Made by a program: the position numbers and the translations under genes | Assembly: GCA_016946835.1 (NCBI GenBank) | Contig: JACVTC010000026.1 | Span: 703,501-767,500, forward strand | Length of the DNA stretch: 64,000 bases | Direction of reading: 5' to 3' | DNA from: Neocallimastix lanati (nom. inval.) | Taxonomy: Eukaryota; Neocallimastigomycota; Neocallimastigomycetes; Neocallimastigales; Neocallimastigaceae | In this document: in pieces, positions 29,996 to 43,600 of the stretch | How positions within the stretch are numbered: position 1 is the first letter of the stretch | Layout: every line of letters begins with the position of its first letter | Notes under the pieces: generated by a model | The model's input: only the letters and a program-made list of their open reading frames with translations | What the model was told of the DNA's origin: nothing | The model's database searches: none

Positions 29996-30217
29996 CTATT
30001 GTTTTTTAATTTTTTCATCATTATCTTCATGATCTTTATTTATAATTAATTTGTTTCCTTTTTTATCTTTATAAATTTGTTCCAAATGCTTTTCTAATTC
30101 TAAATTTAATTTTGCGGTCTTCTGTGTTGATAATCTAATTATTGATTTCTTTTTTATTATATTATCTTTATCATCTCCTAAAGAACTATTCTCATCATCT
30201 ATCTGTGTTGATAAATA

Positions 30218-30254
<37 letters not shown>

Positions 30255-33200
30255 AAAAATATATATATATATTTATAAATATATAATAAATAGGAAATAT
30301 TTAAAAATAATAATAATAATAATAATTAATTTACTTATATAATATTTAAACAAATATTCAATAAATAATATGCATAAAATATATATATATGCATTTTTTT
30401 TTTTTTTTTTTTTTTTTTAAGTTATATTTCTACTTACCATTTAATGAAGACTCTATATCATTTTCAAATCCATCCATTAAAAACTGCTCTTGAAATATTC
30501 TCATAGATGAATTAGAAACTTTTTGTGATAATTCTTTACCTTTTTTCTTTGGATGGTTACTTTCAGAATTATTGTTTTGATTCGCAAGTGTTTTTTCAGA
30601 AAAATCATCAATTCCACTAGGTTCTCTATATATTTGATCTTTTTTATTTTCACTCAATTTTTCATAAATATCATTTTTTGGTATATTAAATTCTATTTCA
30701 TATCCAATATTTTCATGATTTGAACTAATAATTTTTATATTTTTTTCATTATTAAAATTTAACGGATTTTGATTTTTATTCATATGATCTAATATCAACT
30801 TATCTTCTTCTTTTGATATTGATGATGTATTATGTTGATTTGTTATAGGACTGGAAATTAAAGATTTTATGTCAGAATGTGACAAATTTAAATCATCTAT
30901 TTTTTTAGATTTATTTGGTCTACTTAATAATTGCTTTAATCGATTACTACTAGAGCTATTCTTAATTTTTATCTTACTTTTGTCTTTATTATCTTTCTTT
31001 TTATTTTCTTTTGAACTTCTTTCAGATTCATCATCATCTTTTATTAATTCATAATATTCTTCAGAAACCTTTTTCATTAGTTGTATTGATTCTATATTCA
31101 ATGATTTAAGATATTCCGATTCTTTTCCTTCTTTTATTCTATTAAGTTCCAAATTCTTTCTTTCATTAATTTTGTTTCCCTTTTCAACTAAAGATAAATC
31201 AAAACTGTCTCTATTTCTTTTATATCCTTCTTCATGAGAATCTTGAGTCTTATATTCATAATCGTCTTTATCAAATTTAAAATAATTATTTTCATTTCTT
31301 GAAGCAGAGTTATTACATTCAGTATCTTCATCTAGTTCTTCACAATCATCATTATTTTCTTCTGTTATTTTGAAATCAAAATTTAAGGAATTATTATTAT
31401 CACTTTGTTCTAATTCATTTTTCTTTTCTTTATCATCATTTGATGTCATAGAAATATCTATTATGTCATTTTTATTAATTTCTAAATTATTAATTGGAAA
31501 AACCATTTTATCTGTAGTACTTACCATTACATCAATATCATTTTTATTTGAATTATTTTTAAGAATTACTACTTCATTATCTTTAATTTCACCTTGTAAT
31601 TGATTCTGAATCTCATGAAATGAAGAATTAATTAATTCCTTTCCAAGTTCTTCCTCATCAATACTCTCCTCTTCATATTCAATTGGACCAAAAAGCCATT
31701 CATATTGTTCAATTAAAATTTCAACTGCTTTACATTGGAATGGCATTCTTGTAATTATCATAATCTCATTTTCCTTAGAATTAGGGGGTGATTTTAATAA
31801 TGTAGGACCAAAAATAATGGCTAAATTACTAATAGTCATTTTATTTTGTTCTGAGAAAGTTGATACCTTGAATAAATGTTCGAATAAAAAGTTTAATGTA
31901 GCAAAATTCATTGGTGGAAGCGCATGCACTAAATCTTGGAATGAAATCATTCTAGTTGTATAATCTTTAATTTGAGAAGCTTTAATTAAATCATCATACA
32001 TATGATAAGGCCATAAAGGTTCATTGTTTGGTGGAATACCATTTCTTAACCACAATTTAATGCATCCCGTAACAACATGAATATCATTATCATATAAATA
32101 TTTTGAATCTTTATAAAGATTTGATGATGGTGGTGGTATATTTGATGAAGATTTAAATGTTTTTCGAGAGGATGACTTTTGTGGTTCACTACCGGGAGGA
32201 AGAAGTTGTATTTTATCAGGTTCATGATTGAATAGTTTTAATAAATTTTGAACGTTAGAAGAATTACCAGAAATACGATATAGTCCTTCAGTTTCTAAAC
32301 CATATTCTTCAATTAATTTAATACATTTCATTAATATAGCTGGTACTTCCGGAAGAGAATCTTTTTGACTAGCAAATGGAATAGATGCTTGGGTTGAAAC
32401 TGTATTATTTGTACTATTAGTACAAATAGAAGCTCGATTAGAACTAACAACTCTCCTTCTAACAGAAGTATGTGAAGAACATGTAGGAGTTCTCTTTATC
32501 AAAATTTCAGTATTAGTATCTCCTTTTTTAAAGTCAGAAAAAAGATTATTCTTTTTATTTTGAGAATTTAAAGACTTTGTTGGAAGTTTAGACAACGCTA
32601 TTTGATACCATCCTTTTTTAAATTTTTCTTTCCTTGATGTTGATTTTGGTGAATTTAAAGAATTTATTTCATCATCTGTAAGAGGTTTTGGAGAAGATAT
32701 CTTTAATTTATTTATGTTTAATTTCTCTAACTTTTCTTGATGTTTTTTCTCTTGTTTTTCTAATTTTTCTTCATTTTTCTTTTCCTTTTTTTCTCGTTTC
32801 GCCTCTTTCTTGCTTTTTTTCTTAAGTGCTTCCTTTTCTTTAAGTTGCTTTTTCTCCATTTCTTTTGATAATTTTTTGTTTAATTCATTAACTTCCTTTT
32901 CTTTCCTATATTTTCCTCCATCGAAAATAATATTATCCTTTAGTGAAGTTCTTCTTGGGGATAGTTGATTTTCAAATACATTTTCTTTATTCGGTTTGGT
33001 TGGTTTTTCATGAATTTTTTCTTTAATTTTTGTAAATGAACTCTTTTTCATATTACTATCTTTTACTACAGATTGCATTTTATAATCGTCCTTTAATTCG
33101 TTATTATACATATCCATATAAGGTGGTGCACTTAATGGTCCTTGATTAATACTAGATTTAGACTGACCCTTATCTAAAGTCATAACAATAAGATGTTGTT

Positions 33201-36200
33201 TCAAGCTTTCCCTTCTTGGATACTTTATATGCTCTTTTCCTTGTTTTGCTTTTGGCATAAATAATGGTTGTTTCTGTATTGGGGTTGACAATACTAAATT
33301 ACTATTGCTATTGTTACTACAATCTTCATTACTATTACTTCTTAATGATGAAATACTTTGAACAGGAGAAGGTATATTTTCATAGGTTTTCAATGGTGAT
33401 CCTGAATTCTCTATATTCATTTTTAGCTTCAATTGATTTCTTTTATTCTTAATAAATGTATTTGTTTTTCTTGATGGAATCAAATTATTTACATCTACAT
33501 ACAAATTATCTGATTTCGAATTATTTTGTGAAGCTTTTAATTCATTATTTTCTTTGATTCGCTTTATAGATTTTTGAGGTTTTTGAGGTGGAATAATACT
33601 ACTATTACTATTATTATTTTGTGAAGTCATGCCTTTATATACAGAGCTACTATTTTTAATACTATCATTTGTAAATGAATTAATACTTTTAGACTTATTA
33701 CCATCAAAGTTAATCATTTTTGTACTGCTACTATTACTATTTGGAGAATTTACATTATTATTTACAATTTCAGAAGATAACATGGATGATGCTTCTATAA
33801 TTATATATATATATTTAAAAATATTATATTATTAATAATTTTTAATTATTATTATTTTAAAAATTATAATTCAATTGTATAAATACAATTTAACAATAAT
33901 GAAATTACTATATATATAATAAAATTAATAATTATTTAATTAAAATTTTAATTTATATATCTTTATAAAAAAAAAATAATATTTTAATATTAATAAAAAA
34001 TAAAAAGAAAAAAATTGTAAAATATTATAAAATATGATATATATCATTGTTTTTTTCTTAAAAAAAATAAATAAATAAATAAATAAAAATATAAATAAAA
34101 CAAACTATGAAAACTTAATTTATACCCTCATATATCATGGAAGGTGTTTTAGGAAGAATTACTGAAGTACTACCTTCTCCTAATTCTTTATCCTTGGTTT
34201 TTACAACCTCAAATGAATAAAATTCTCTGTCATTTGCTAAAGGCTCTTTACCAAAAGATTCTTCTGATATTGCATTTAATTTTGATTGTTTACTCTTAAC
34301 CGAATCTTGGGAAATAAGAGTAGTTAATGATGATGAAGAAGATAGATCATTATGGAATGTAACTTTTAAGCCATCACTAGGTTTTATCTCACTAATATCT
34401 GTAACCAATGGATAAGGACTTGAACTCTTTTCAGTACCACTCATACCTTCTTCTATTGGTAACACTATTCTATCATCATCCAATGAACGAGTACTTGGAC
34501 TAGATATAAATGGCGAAGTTCTTGTTATTTCTAATGTCTTATAGTTATATGGAAGCGAATGACTAATAAATGATTGATTAAATTCATTATGCTTAGACTT
34601 TCGATTAATTTCAATTCCTGATTCTTCTTTAATAGTACTTGGTTCATTAAGAGATATTGTTGAATTGATTAGAGGAATTTGATTATTTTCGGTGAAAGAT
34701 TCTAATGCAAAAGAAGTGCTATTACCTTCATAGAAAGTTGGGGCAATATCAGAAAAAAAGCTACGATTTGATGTTGCACTATTAATTTCTTGCTTAATAT
34801 TTGATGACAAATTTTGATGTGTATTAATTGTAGTTATTGAAGGAATACTATGTACTGAACTTGGAAGAATTGTACTATTCATACCATCTAAGTTCTTAAT
34901 ATTTATAGAAGAATTACTTGTTCCACCATAAGAAACGCTTTTTGGTATAAAATTATTATAATTAATATTTTGACGTTCTTCATTCCATAATATTTGTGGT
35001 GAAACATCTTCATGCGAAAAACGACCATAACCCAAAGATGAATAATTTATACTTGGATTCTCAAGAACACTACTACTTTGTTGAATATGTCTACTCCAAT
35101 CATTAATTTCATTTTCAATTAAATGATTTTCTCGTTCACATGATTCTGTTAATACAGGTGTTTTACTGCCATTATTTGAAGCCAATATGGAAAAATTTGA
35201 TGGAATTTGACTAGAAGTAAGAACAGGTGAACCTTGATTTTGAGATTGTCTTTGACGAATTAACGGAGAAGAAATATAATATGCATCACTATTAATTGAC
35301 TCTTGCTTAGGAGTTCTTAGCGAAGATGAAACAATTTTAGACACAGACGACGTCTTTGGCGTGTTCGTAATGCCTAAACCAATATTTGTAACTTGAAAAA
35401 GTACCTGGCATGCACTTGAAAAATCTTTATCTTGATTAACGTATGTTAATAATAACAATGGTATTTCATTTGAAATTATACCATTTATGCTACTTGATCT
35501 TTCATTATAAGTAAGTTGCTCAACAACTGAATAATTTAATGGAATATAATGTACTAAAACACGTTGAGCTCTTAGTACATCCAATGGTCCATTTACATCA
35601 TCTAAAGTCATTATAGGTTTTCCTACAATTTTTCCATGATATTTTTGTTTCTGAATAGATGAATGTTTTGAATAGTTAATATGATTATTATGACTTTTTC
35701 CACCATAATTGGAAGAATTTCCATTTAATGGAGTAGTAGGTGGTAAAGAAGACATGGTATTACTTTCATTTATATTATATAGTTGAGGCGAGCTTATATT
35801 ATTTTTATATTTATTATTAACTGAATCATTTAAATATGGTGAATTTGCAGAAGGAATATAATTACTGTTTGATGATCTCCTGTTTGGTGATGATAATTCA
35901 TTTATTTTCTTTGAATTAGTACTTTCCTGTAAACTTCTATTTTGTCCATTATTCATAGAATTTTCATTTGAAACTGAATTTTCAATATCAGATTGTAAAT
36001 AAGAAGTCTTATTTCTACTATAATCATTTATATTGTCAATAGCAGGTGACGTATGTAATTCATGAATTTTAGATTTTCTCTTCATTTTATATCCATTTGA
36101 AGAATCAATACTTGTTTGACGGCCAATCATACTTAATGATGGACTTACTGAAGAAGAAGTACTTCTATTATGATTAAATTTGTTTGAAGTACTAAGATTT

Positions 36201-38887
36201 GACAATGAATCAACCCTATTAGGAGATGACATAATTTTTTGTTCGGTAATAAGATTTGACAATGAATCAACCCTATTAGGAGATGATAATATTTTTTGTT
36301 CTGAATTTTCGCCTATCACTGAAATACTTGAAGTAGATGAAGTAGATATCGTTGATGTCGTTTTAGTAGTTGTAACAGATGTTGTCACCATGTTTTGCTG
36401 CGTTGAAATTTTCGATATTTCAGAATTTAAAGTCTTTCCATCTTCTAAAGGTTTTTTTATATCAATATAATCATTTACAATCTGACTAGTAACATTAGTT
36501 GTAATAATTCTTGTTTCGAAAGTTTCAGATGTAGTATTAATCAAAGAGGTTTCAATATCATTTATTTCTTTTGGGCTATTAATTTGTGTAATACCTGAAG
36601 ATGAAATAATAGATGATGAAATTCCATCTTCAGTTATCATTTGAGGAGGTATTATTGAATCCATTTCAGACATACCATCTTTAATCATCTCTGTTTCACT
36701 CTCAGTATATGCATTTTTCATTGTAGAAATAGAATTACTTGATTCAGAATGACCTTTCATGTTCATTTGTGGATAAGAGTTTGACTTTGAATTATTATTA
36801 GTAAGCACTGTTGGTACAATAAGTGGTGCATAATCTATATCATTTGAAGAATTTAAACTGTTCGGAGTTAATTGACTAGTTGAACTATTTTTAAATGCTG
36901 AAAAATTAGTATTTAAAGGAGAAGGATATGGTGAACTAAAACTTGGTGAACTTAATCCTGGTGAAGAGCTATTATTAATACTTTGACGATTAGAAAATGA
37001 TGTTGAATATATTGGATGTGGTGGTAAGCCTGATTGCATAACAGGTGAATTTAAATTTACTTCAGTATTCGAATTTAAAGATGTATTAGAATCTATAGAA
37101 CTTTTACCACCATAACTATATTTTTTATAATTAGCTGATGTAATATTAGCAAATGTAAAAGATCTAGAAACAGATGAAGAACTATTTTTATTATTAGTAT
37201 CACGAGGATGAATATTCTGTGATGCTAAAAGTTGTTGTTGTAATGTTCGTTTACTTTGATTATTATCTTGAACTGATTTTGATTTTTGTTTTTGAGTGGG
37301 ATTTATATTATTTTTTTGCTCAGATGTTATTTTATCTGCTAATTTCTGTTGATGTTGTTGGTCATTATCACTTGATTGATGTTTGTCATGGATTTTAGAT
37401 TTATAAAGCACGTTATTATCATTAATATTATTTTTACTATTATTGTTTGTTACATTATTATTACGATTGCTGTTATTGTTATTATTACTTGATGTATGGC
37501 CATGACTAGAATTTTTTTTATTTCTTCCAAATGAAATAATCCTTTCAACAAAAACATTACGAATATTTTCTAATGTTCCTGGTTTACCTTTATATTTATT
37601 ATGTGAATCCTTTTTCCAATAAGGATCATTATTATAAAGACGGTAAAAGAATAAATACTGTCCTCGAAGTTCAGCATAGTACAAAATCCAATCCCAATCT
37701 TTTGAATTTTTTAACTCCGAAGCACCAGAGTTAGAATTTGTAGATGGATAAGGAAAATCATTTGAATGACGATTACTATCATGGCTCTGACTTTTTTTAT
37801 GTTTTCCTTTTCTTTTACCTTGATTAGAATTTTTTGATTCCTTATCATCTGTCACTATTGGAATCTCGGATTTTACTTTTTTATCTTGATTATTTGTATT
37901 TGTCATATTTTTATAAACTCCATTTGAATAAATCATTTTTCGTAAAATAAAACCAGATTTTTCTACTGGCCAACCTTTACTAATTGATGCAATTGTTTCA
38001 GAAATTTCTTGATCTTCAATAAATTCATTTAACTTTAGATATGGTAAAATTATTGAGGAAGCTTTTTTATTATAATATTCAATACTATTTTCAGAAAATT
38101 TTTTACTAATATATGAATTTTCTTCATAAAGAGACAAATTTTGTAAACCTTGCACAAGATTTTCACTGGAAGAATTTTTTAAATATGAACCTAATAATTC
38201 TAACGAATTTACCGATAACTCTAACAATGTATCCTCATTATTTGTTATCCCATTGGTTACATTTGAACTAATAGTTGTTGTACTCCCTTGTTTACTTAAT
38301 CTAACTTTAGATTGATTATTTAACGATACATCACTATTGATACTATTATTAGATAAATCATTAATATCTTTTGAAAAATCCATTATTGCAGGACTCTTAT
38401 TAATAGATGATTCATTATTACTAAGGTAACTTAATCTAGACTCTTTATTTATAAAATTATCATCAGAATTATTTATTAAATTCTGACTAATTTTATATTT
38501 TTTTCCATTTTCATCATTAATTTTTATTGTTGATGACGATTTTTCCATAATTACAGTATTATTATTTGAATATGATGACGACACACTTGAACAATTAGAT
38601 TCTTTTTGAGAATTCAAATTTATATTTTCCTTTTTTAAATTTTTATTTAATAGTGCATTTTCCTCTGTATTTCCATTATTAGATATATTTTTATTCATAT
38701 CCAGAGAAAATGATAATATTTCCTTTGATATTGAAGAATTAAAAATATCATTTTCATTAAATTGCTTATCATTTGAATATCCATTTAAATTATCTTTTGA
38801 TTTTTCTATATCTAATGAGTTATTATTAATTGAAGAAGAAAGAAGACTTGAATGTCGTTTGTTTTTCACGTCTATTTGACTTTGCAT
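29996..38887 (-). CDS. Giant PH/RhoGAP-domain protein (3 exons)
   Basis: Predicted GTPase-activating protein for a Rho/Cdc42-type GTPase, switching off polarity or actin signalling at membranes. Proposed exons: 38887-34126, 33794-30438, 30219-29996; 8343 nt, 2780 aa. The two long frames are joined by a 331-nt intron: donor GTATAA after phase 1, acceptor TATAG, phase restored exactly to the second frame. The short last exon follows a GTAAGT donor. Near residue 306, KSGFILRK, and near 395-415, WDWILYYAELRGQYLFFY, look like PH-domain strands; residues 1100-1165 (HYIPLNYSVVEQ, CQVLFQV) may be the rest of it, split by Ser/Asn-rich inserts. The RhoGAP domain spans about 2065-2290, with arginine finger in EGLYRISGNS (Arg about 2094), IKLWLRNGIPP, and MTISNLAIIFGPTLL. 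A Lys/Glu-rich helical segment lies at about 1884-1960. The alternative is two genes, the second starting at 33783. Confidence 0.8.
33795..34125 (-). other. Putative intron joining the PH and RhoGAP halves
   Basis: AT-rich stretch bounded on the minus strand by GTATAA and TATAG. Splicing at these sites removes the stop after EGIN and puts EASS before the Met at 33783 in frame. If this is wrong, it is a short intergenic spacer. Confidence 0.65.
36194..36307. repeat. 57-bp in-frame tandem duplication
   Basis: Two near-identical 57-bp copies (periods at 36194 and 36251) within the RhoGAP gene. They duplicate 19 codons around SSPNRVDSLSNL without changing frame. Confidence 0.9.
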
Positions 38888-41800
38888 ATTAGGATAGATA
38901 GAGTGACCTAATTGATTTTGTAATAAATATTAAACAAATCTTCAATAATAAATTGAAAAAAATTTACTAATATTTCTATGAAGTATCTTAAATCACTAAT
39001 AAAATAGGCGATAGCAATAAACTTTATAAATAAACAATAGTGATATTTATTAAATTTTTAATATTAAATTTTGGGTATATAAAATTAATTTATTTCCATC
39101 ACTATTTATAGAAAATATCCTATTTTCTTTATCTGTCTTAAAAATTTGTCTATATTTAAATATAATAGCAAATATAATTAGATTTATTACTAAAATATTT
39201 ATTACTTTAAACTTTTATATTCTTTATATAAAAATTATTAATTTTATTAAATATTAAAAAATATTTTTTAATATTAAATATGCTCTATATCGTATTAGAG
39301 TTAAATTTTCAATATAGTTATTATCGTAACGTAAAAAATATATATATTTTCTTTTTTTTAAATAAGAATTATTGTAAATTATTAATATTGATTTTGAAGT
39401 ATTTTAATTATTTATATTAAATTATTGATGTTTAGATATTTTTATATCTTATGAATTATTTTTTCTTTAAAAGAAATAAAATTACTCATTCTTAAATAAA
39501 TTAAGTTTATATTTTGATTTATTAATATTTATTTTTAATTTTTTTTTTTTTTTAATTCAATCAATAATAAATATTTAATAAATAATAATATTGAATAAAA
39601 TATATTTTCAAATTATTTAAATAATATTGGTATTAATAATAAAAGAATTCTTTTGATATATATATAATTTTGAAATAATAAAAAAAAATATTATAAATAA
39701 AATTTATATATTAGTATAAAATTTTTTTTATGGATTTTTTTAATTATTTAAAGGAAAATATATAATTTTTAATTTGAATTTTAAATTGTGAGATAACAAA
39801 TTTTCTATTTAACATTTAATATTTTAATAAATTAATTTTATTTTAAAAATAATACGTTAAAAGATTATTAAAATGAAAAAATAAACGTACATATTTTTAT
39901 CTATTTTTAAATTTAATTTCATAAAAAAATGAACCTTATGTTATTATTTAGTTCTAGATTTATCTTAAAAAATTTGTTTTGATTTATAAATATATTTATA
40001 AATAAAAAATATAATTTCTATAATTTCACTATTTTTACCTTATAAATACTGATTTAAAGAATTTAATATGAAATAAAATTAATTTTTTTGTTTAATAAAT
40101 TAAAATTAAATATGAAAAAAAATAAAAAAAATATATATATAAATTATTTTATTTAAGTTTTTTTAATTTCTGTTGAAAAAAATAATATAAATTATGTTTT
40201 ATAAAATTTTTTAATTTTATTACTACTGTTAATTTAATTCATTCTTTTTCTATTTAATTGCTATATTTCAAATATTTATTTAATAATTATAATATATATA
40301 GTTTATTTTTTTTTTCATTTTTGCTTTGATTTTGGTTCCTTGTCTTTTCTACTTCAATTATTTTAATATAATTATAAAAAGAAAACTACTTAATCTTCTG
40401 CATAATTAACAATAGTAATAAAATATAAAAAAAAATATTGAATAGAAAATATATTAAATAATTCTCTTTTTAAAATGTTTATAATTTTAAATATATATAA
40501 AATTTAATGAAATATTATTCGCTCTAAGCTATATTATAAAAGCAAAAAATAGTACTCCAAAAAAAAAAAACCAAATAAAAACATGATTTACTTTTATTTA
40601 TTATTTATTATTATTTATTTATTATTTATTATTTATTATTTATTTATTGTAATTATTATTTATTATTATTATTAATATTATTTATTACTAATTATTACTG
40701 TTTATTATTATTTATTATATATTTCTCATTATAAAAAAAATAATATTATTTTCTTATTAATATAATTAGTTAAAGGATTAGAATTGATTATTTATTATAT
40801 ATAATTGGTTTAGATTTTGAGATTTTGATTAAATCATATAAATATAATATATATTATATACATTAATATATTACTATATTTGATTATATTTAATATAAAT
40901 ATTATTAATAAAGTTTAATATTATATTTTTCATATATATTAATAAAGTAGAAATATTACAAAGTATAAATTGAATAATTATTTACATATATATATATAAA
41001 GCCCAATATATATAGAAATAAATTATACCTATTTCAATTTTTTAAACAATTCTATTTTTTTTAAAAGATTAAAAAGGAAATAATCTATCAATATATAATA
41101 GGTATTGAATTTTCAATATATTAGTTTATTATATGTTAAACATTTTTATTCATGGTTTAAATATAATAAAATACTCAATACATAATTTACTTTTTTCATA
41201 TAGAATAAACTTATATAATAAAGTAATACAATAATAAATACTAAAATAAATAAATAAGTAAATAAATAAATTAAATATTTATTAATAATTCAAATAAATG
41301 GCAATTCAATTTATAGAAATATATTATTTAATTTATTACAATTTATTAATATATATTGAATAATACTTTTAATAAATTAAAATTTTAATATATTTATTAT
41401 CATATATTCAAACAATAAAACCAATAATATATAATGTATTACAGGTACAATGTAATATATAACATAATAAATTCTTTTAATGTATACATTTATACAGAAT
41501 ATATGTAATAATTGGATAATATAAAAAATTTTTACAAAAAAATATTCATAAATTAAAATATTCTTTAACTATTGAATGAATTTCTGAACATTTAAAGTTT
41601 TTCTGAACATTTGAAGTTTTATATTACTATATTAATTTTATCTATCTTAGCACAAAATTTCTTAATAATGATTGATATTAAATTAATAAAAAAATAAATC
41701 TATTATTCTTTATATTAATTCATAATGCAATTTATTAATATATTAATTTTTAATTGCACTACAATAGATTAGCATTAATAAAAAAAGTTTTATATCCTAT

Positions 41801-42600
41801 TATAAAAAGCCATAAATATGATAAAAAATACTAAATATACTTATATATATATACTTAACAATTTTTTTTTCAAAATTATTATTTATTTATTAATATTTAT
41901 GATTATTTAATTTCTTTTTTTTTTTTTTTTTTATATAATTCTTAATTAAAAAATTATAAATAATATAATAATAAATTTGAAAAATATTATTATTTATTTT
42001 TATTCATTGTATATTTAATCTCAATTTTTTCTTTAATATAATTGTTTTTTAATTACAAAAGTAAATATTAATATGAATTAAGTCATAATATTGTTTTAGA
42101 TGTTTTTGTTCGAATTTATTAAAATAATATTCTTTAATAATTACAGATATAAAAGGAATAAATAGTTATAAATGGTTATTTTATTATGTGTTTAACTTTA
42201 AATTTTATCTTAAATTCTATAATCAGATAAAAATTATTAATTAAATTATGTATATTTGAAAAAACGTAGTTAATTATAATTAAGTGAAAATATTTTCATC
42301 ATAATTATTATTTTTATTATAATATTGTCTTTTATTATCATTATTACCATTATTATAAATATTGTCTTTCATTATCATTATTGCTATTATAAATACAATC
42401 TTGTAAAAATCTAGATATATTCTTATTAAATACTTTATCTATTCTTATTTCAAATTAATAATTAATATTAATTTATTAATTTATTATTTTATATTTTTAC
42501 TTCTTTTTATATTTTATTCTATTTTTATTCTTTATTCTTTTTTAATTCATACTTATTCTTTCTTATTTTAATAATTAGTTGACAATTGGTTATTGGAATA
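38888..42600. other. Upstream of RhoGAP gene, AT-rich spacer
   Basis: About 3.7 kb of A/T-rich sequence with short TTA/TTTA microsatellites (40590-40720). No gene or RNA is recognised. The promoter of the RhoGAP gene should lie at its start but cannot be defined. Confidence 0.6.
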
Positions 42601-42617
42601 TTATACATAATGAATAC

Positions 42618-42706
42618 ATTATGGATTGAAACTTAACAAAATATTTTTACGAAAAAGATTAGAAGAAAAAATATAAAAGCTTCAATCCATAATATATTTT
42701 GTTAAG
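42618..42706. repeat. Two interleaved 13-bp inverted-repeat pairs
   Basis: ATTATGGATTGAA at 42618-42630 pairs with TTCAATCCATAAT at 42681-42693. CTTAACAAAATAT at 42632-42644 pairs with ATATTTTGTTAAG at 42694-42706. All matches are exact. The order A-B-A'-B' gives a pseudoknot-like topology rather than a simple hairpin. Confidence 0.85.
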
Positions 42707-42889
42707 ATTAGAAATAAAAAATTTATTTTATTATTTTTATATAAATACCTTTTTTTCTCTTTTAAATATTTCATGTTATTACTTTAATATTTTATAATAA
42801 ATAATAAAAAATATTTGTAATTTTAAATAATTTAATAATTAATAAAAATATTTTTGATAAAGCATATTTTATAATTCTTTTCTTACATT

Positions 42890-43060
42890 GTTGTGTTGTG
42901 TTTATTATTTATTATAAACTCTTGTATTGAACTCTACCTAATAAAGATGATTATTTCCATATTTATTTTTTATTCTTTCGAATAATTAGTTAATAAATAA
43001 TTATTAGATTGATAATAATTTAATTATACCTAATTTTATAATTTAATTATTACAAATCTT
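42890..43060 (-). mobile_element. Possible LTR remnant of the copia relic
   Basis: Lies where the 3' LTR of the minus-strand element would be. Read on the minus strand it contains CAATACAAGAGTTTATAATA and ends in an ACACAACACAACA-like tail, which resembles the 3' end of many Ty1/copia LTRs. No second LTR copy or target-site duplication was identified, so this is tentative. Confidence 0.35.
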
Positions 43061-43430
43061 TTGGTCTTTTCAGGTTTTATGGGACGATTTTATCCTTTCA
43101 AGGAGTTTTCCTTATGAATGAAGTTGATATTCTCTTGTTATAGTTAGTATTCCTTTTGATAGACAATATAATTGTTAGTACAGAAAACAATTGATCTGTA
43201 AGAAGATTAATGTAGTTGTTCCTTCCTTGATGATGGCTCAAAAAATTACTAAAAAGAAGCCCATTGTATAAAACGGCATACAGGGTTTTTTTTTTTTCCA
43301 TATTAACCTTGCTTAGAAAGAGGTTAGATATCTAGAATATAAGCTTTTTTTCCCTAAAGTAAATTTTCCATCAGTCTTATAATCTGCGAAATATGAATCG
43401 GTGTAAGCAACTAACCCCCTCTTCCTTCAT
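43060..43430 (-). pseudogene. copia RNase H relic
   Basis: Frameshifted and stop-broken remnant of the C-terminal RNase H part of a copia polyprotein. The acidic start LVAYTDSYFADYK and the C-terminal TNYNKR...SFIRK block can both be aligned by eye with the family pattern. Confidence 0.7.
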
Positions 43431-43459
43431 ATTTAGTTATTTAGTTTTATAATTTTATG

Positions 43460-43600
43460 TTCTATTATTATATTTTAAAATGCTTATTACATTGCTTCTG
43501 TCTGAAATTATTGGTTGCTCACTTTTCCCGGAAACTTTATTTTCTACGAATTAAATATCCGGTTTTATATATTTTAATGAGTAATTTAGAGATTCAATTG
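43460..43600 (-). pseudogene. copia reverse-transcriptase C-terminal relic
   Basis: Contains SLNYSLKYIKPDI followed by a stop, then FVENKVSGKSEQPIIS and ISILKY. This matches the conserved copia block that ends the reverse transcriptase. Confidence 0.7.

Noticed and set aside
33781-33783. Independent start codon for the RhoGAP half
   Set aside because: Possible, but the upstream TATAG acceptor and exact phase match to the PH half make an internal Met more likely; kept as the stated alternative.
36180-36470. 96-codon plus-strand frame with internal repeat
   Set aside because: Antisense of the duplicated segment in the RhoGAP gene.
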